Assembly (NCBI RefSeq): GCF_014145395.1
Contig: NZ_JACHTE010000004.1
Coordinates: 186,001 to 250,000 of the forward strand
DNA: 64,000 nucleotides
Direction: 5' to 3'
Origin: Marilutibacter penaei
GTDB lineage: Bacteria; Pseudomonadota; Gammaproteobacteria; Xanthomonadales; Xanthomonadaceae
Under the pieces are notes generated by a model, which saw nothing but the letters and a program-made list of their open reading frames with translations, was not told the DNA's origin and did not search any database. Both the position numbers and the translations under genes were made by a program. Every line of letters begins with the position of its first letter. Position 1 is the stretch's first letter. Shown here in pieces: positions 62,787-64,000 of this stretch.

Positions 62787-62875
62787 CGTCGTCTCCCTGG
62801 CAGCGATCGGCGGGCGGGACGCCCCTGAACGACAACGGCGACCCCGACCCCAAGGTCGAAGCCGCCGCCTGAAAG

Positions 62876-62949
62876 TGGAGCGGGTGATGGGAATCGAACC
62901 CACGCCATCAGCTTGGGAAGCTGAGGTTCTACCATTGAACTACACCCGC
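62876..62949 (-). tRNA. glyU: tRNA-Gly(CCC)
   Basis: The minus strand folds into a full cloverleaf of 74 nt with encoded CCA (62876-62878). Acceptor GCGGGTG pairs with CACCCGC, the D arm is GTTC/GAAC, the anticodon stem is TCAGC/GCTGA with loop TTCCCAA giving anticodon CCC (62915-62917), and the T arm contains TTCGATT. It resembles E. coli glyU. It lies 90 bp upstream of rimB on the same strand. Confidence 0.97.
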
Positions 62950-63023
62950 ATGGCGCGAAGTCTACGCTGCACCGGGCGCGGCAGGCAATGCGGGCGGCAG
63001 CCGGGCGACGCGCCCGCCCTGGA

Positions 63024-64000
63024 CTAGAACCCCTTGCCCACGCTGACGAAGGCGCTGAGGTTCTCGCTGCCCTCGCGCGCCACCGCGCCGGTCACGCCGA
63101 AATCCGCCTCCAGCCCGGCGAAGCGCGCGCGCGCGCCCAGCAGGACCGTACCGTGGTCGCCGTCGATCTCCAGCCCCGGCACCGCGTATGGCGCGGCGTT
63201 GGGCAGCGACTGCATCCGCGCGAAGGCCTCGGCGCCCTCTTCTTCCTCGAAATCATGCTCCCAGCTCAGGCGCGCATAGGGCCTGAAAGAGGCGCTGGCC
63301 TCGACCTCGACCTGCCAGCCCACGCTGCCGACCAGCGTGTCGAGGTCCTGCCCGGCATAGGCGAGTGACGTCGCCATGTCGGGGTGGTCCTCGACCATCT
63401 CGTCGATCTCGATGGTCTGGGACACCAGCGATGCCACCGGGCCGTGGCGCAGGGCACCGTGCTCGAATTCGTAACCGGCCTGCACCGCGACGGTGAGGTT
63501 GCTGCCATCCGCCTCGCTGCGGTGGCGACGCGTCGCCGGACCCAGTTCGACCTTGCGGTCGAACTCGTAACTGGACCAGGTGTAGCCCAGCTGGCCACTC
63601 ACCCAGGCCCGCTCGCCGCGCCAGCCGAGATAGCCGCCGAGGGTGGTGTCGTCGTAGGAGAACTCCCCGAACCGGCTCCCGAAATCCAGCGACTGGGTGC
63701 CATAGCCGACGAAGCCGCCATAGACCAGGCTGCCGCTGCGCCAGTCCAGGCCCGCCGACAGGCCCGGGCCGTTTCCTTCCGCGTCCACCATCAGGCCGGC
63801 GTCCTCGTCGAACTTCTGGTAGTCCCCGCGGACATCCGCCCACGCACGCATGCCCTCGCTGTCGGGTCGCCCCTCGAGCTGGGCGAACACGCGCTCCGCA
63901 CGCATCGCACCGGTGGTCTCCTCGGCGTGCGGCATCAGCGAGGCCACGCGCGGCGCCTCGATCACCGAAATCGCGTAGTCGGCGATGATCCGATGGGCCG
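63024..64000 (-). CDS. C-terminal part of an autotransporter, probably GDSL esterase (truncated by window)
   Basis: More than 325 residues of a longer gene run off the right edge. The frame stays open to the edge, where it reads AHRIIADYAISV, then about 40 residues before a roughly 280-residue autotransporter barrel ending in Phe. The AHRIIADY string fits the end of a GDSL/SGNH esterase domain (the segment that follows the catalytic Asp-x-x-His), as in EstA-type autotransporter lipases. A GTG at 63965 lies inside the gene and is not the real start. The passenger identity is inferred. Confidence 0.75.
   Translation of the reverse strand, partial: AHRIIADYAISVIEAPRVASLMPHAEETTGAMRAERVFAQLEGRPDSEGMRAWADVRGDYQKFDEDAGLMVDAEGNGPGLSAGLDWRSGSLVYGGFVGYGTQSLDFGSRFGEFSYDDTTLGGYLGWRGERAWVSGQLGYTWSSYEFDRKVELGPATRRHRSEADGSNLTVAVQAGYEFEHGALRHGPVASLVSQTIEIDEMVEDHPDMATSLAYAGQDLDTLVGSVGWQVEVEASASFRPYARLSWEHDFEEEEGAEAFARMQSLPNAAPYAVPGLEIDGDHGTVLLGARARFAGLEADFGVTGAVAREGSENLSAFVSVGKGF

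Overview
The window is high-GC DNA (about two thirds G+C or more by eye) from a gammaproteobacterium of the Xanthomonadaceae/Lysobacteraceae type (Lysobacter, Luteimonas, Xanthomonas and relatives). The case rests on TonB-dependent receptors with Xanthomonas-style N-termini, a ColR/ColS-like two-component pair, a hemP-led heme operon, a GTP-dependent PEP carboxykinase and an FadE-type acyl-CoA dehydrogenase. This placement comes from family resemblance and no search was run. About 59 protein genes and one tRNA are supported. The gene at the right edge is cut by the window end.

Layout: 0.2-6.1 kb holds envelope and stress genes (TrhA-like membrane protein, AsmA, CBS protein, polyisoprenyl-type glycosyltransferase, MtgA, Hsp33). 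From 6.2 to 14.3 kb lies an accessory-looking locus: a secreted protein, a large TonB-dependent receptor, two different 2-oxoglutarate/Fe(II) oxygenase-like proteins and two sulfotransferase-type proteins. From 14.3 to 20 kb are pckG and a divergent tetR/fadE pair with palindromic operators on both promoters. From 20 to 27.3 kb are a secreted HExxH protein, a Tat-exported epimerase, a nucleotide-transporter-like protein, an M48 protease, LemA and a serine hydrolase. From 27.4 to 31.1 kb are a lysine/alanine-repeat histone-like protein with a long leader and a gcvT - isomerase - gcvH operon. From 31.2 to 34 kb is an ECF sigma factor, a probable anti-sigma factor and a PDZ protein.

From 34 to 37.7 kb is an iron-regulated heme uptake operon (hemP, receptor, DUF6607) with a 16/19 Fur box inside its promoter. 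From 38.8 to 43.1 kb are a yybP-ykoY (Mn2+) riboswitch with a GDT1/TMEM165-type exporter, a degenerate GGDEF protein, a nucleoside transporter and a ribokinase. From 43.2 to 47.1 kb are YegP, DusB, a YdjM-like membrane protein and an LpxH-like phosphoesterase.

From 47.3 to 58.1 kb the activated-methyl cycle is spread among other genes: metK, ahcY behind an SAH riboswitch, and metF. Between metK and ahcY are a lower-GC orphan gene, bounded by two identical 36-bp copies of the metK terminator region, and a three-gene Anbu proteasome-like module lacking its usual transglutaminase partner. From 58.2 to 64 kb are a DUF4124 protein, the ColRS-like pair, a strong minus-strand terminator that may end an sRNA or a long 3' UTR, rimK and rimB, tRNA-Gly(CCC), and the barrel of a probable GDSL esterase autotransporter.

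The observations most worth following are the receptor/oxygenase/sulfotransferase locus, the 36-bp direct repeats around the orphan gene, the 740-bp low-GC leader before the histone-like gene, and the two riboswitches.
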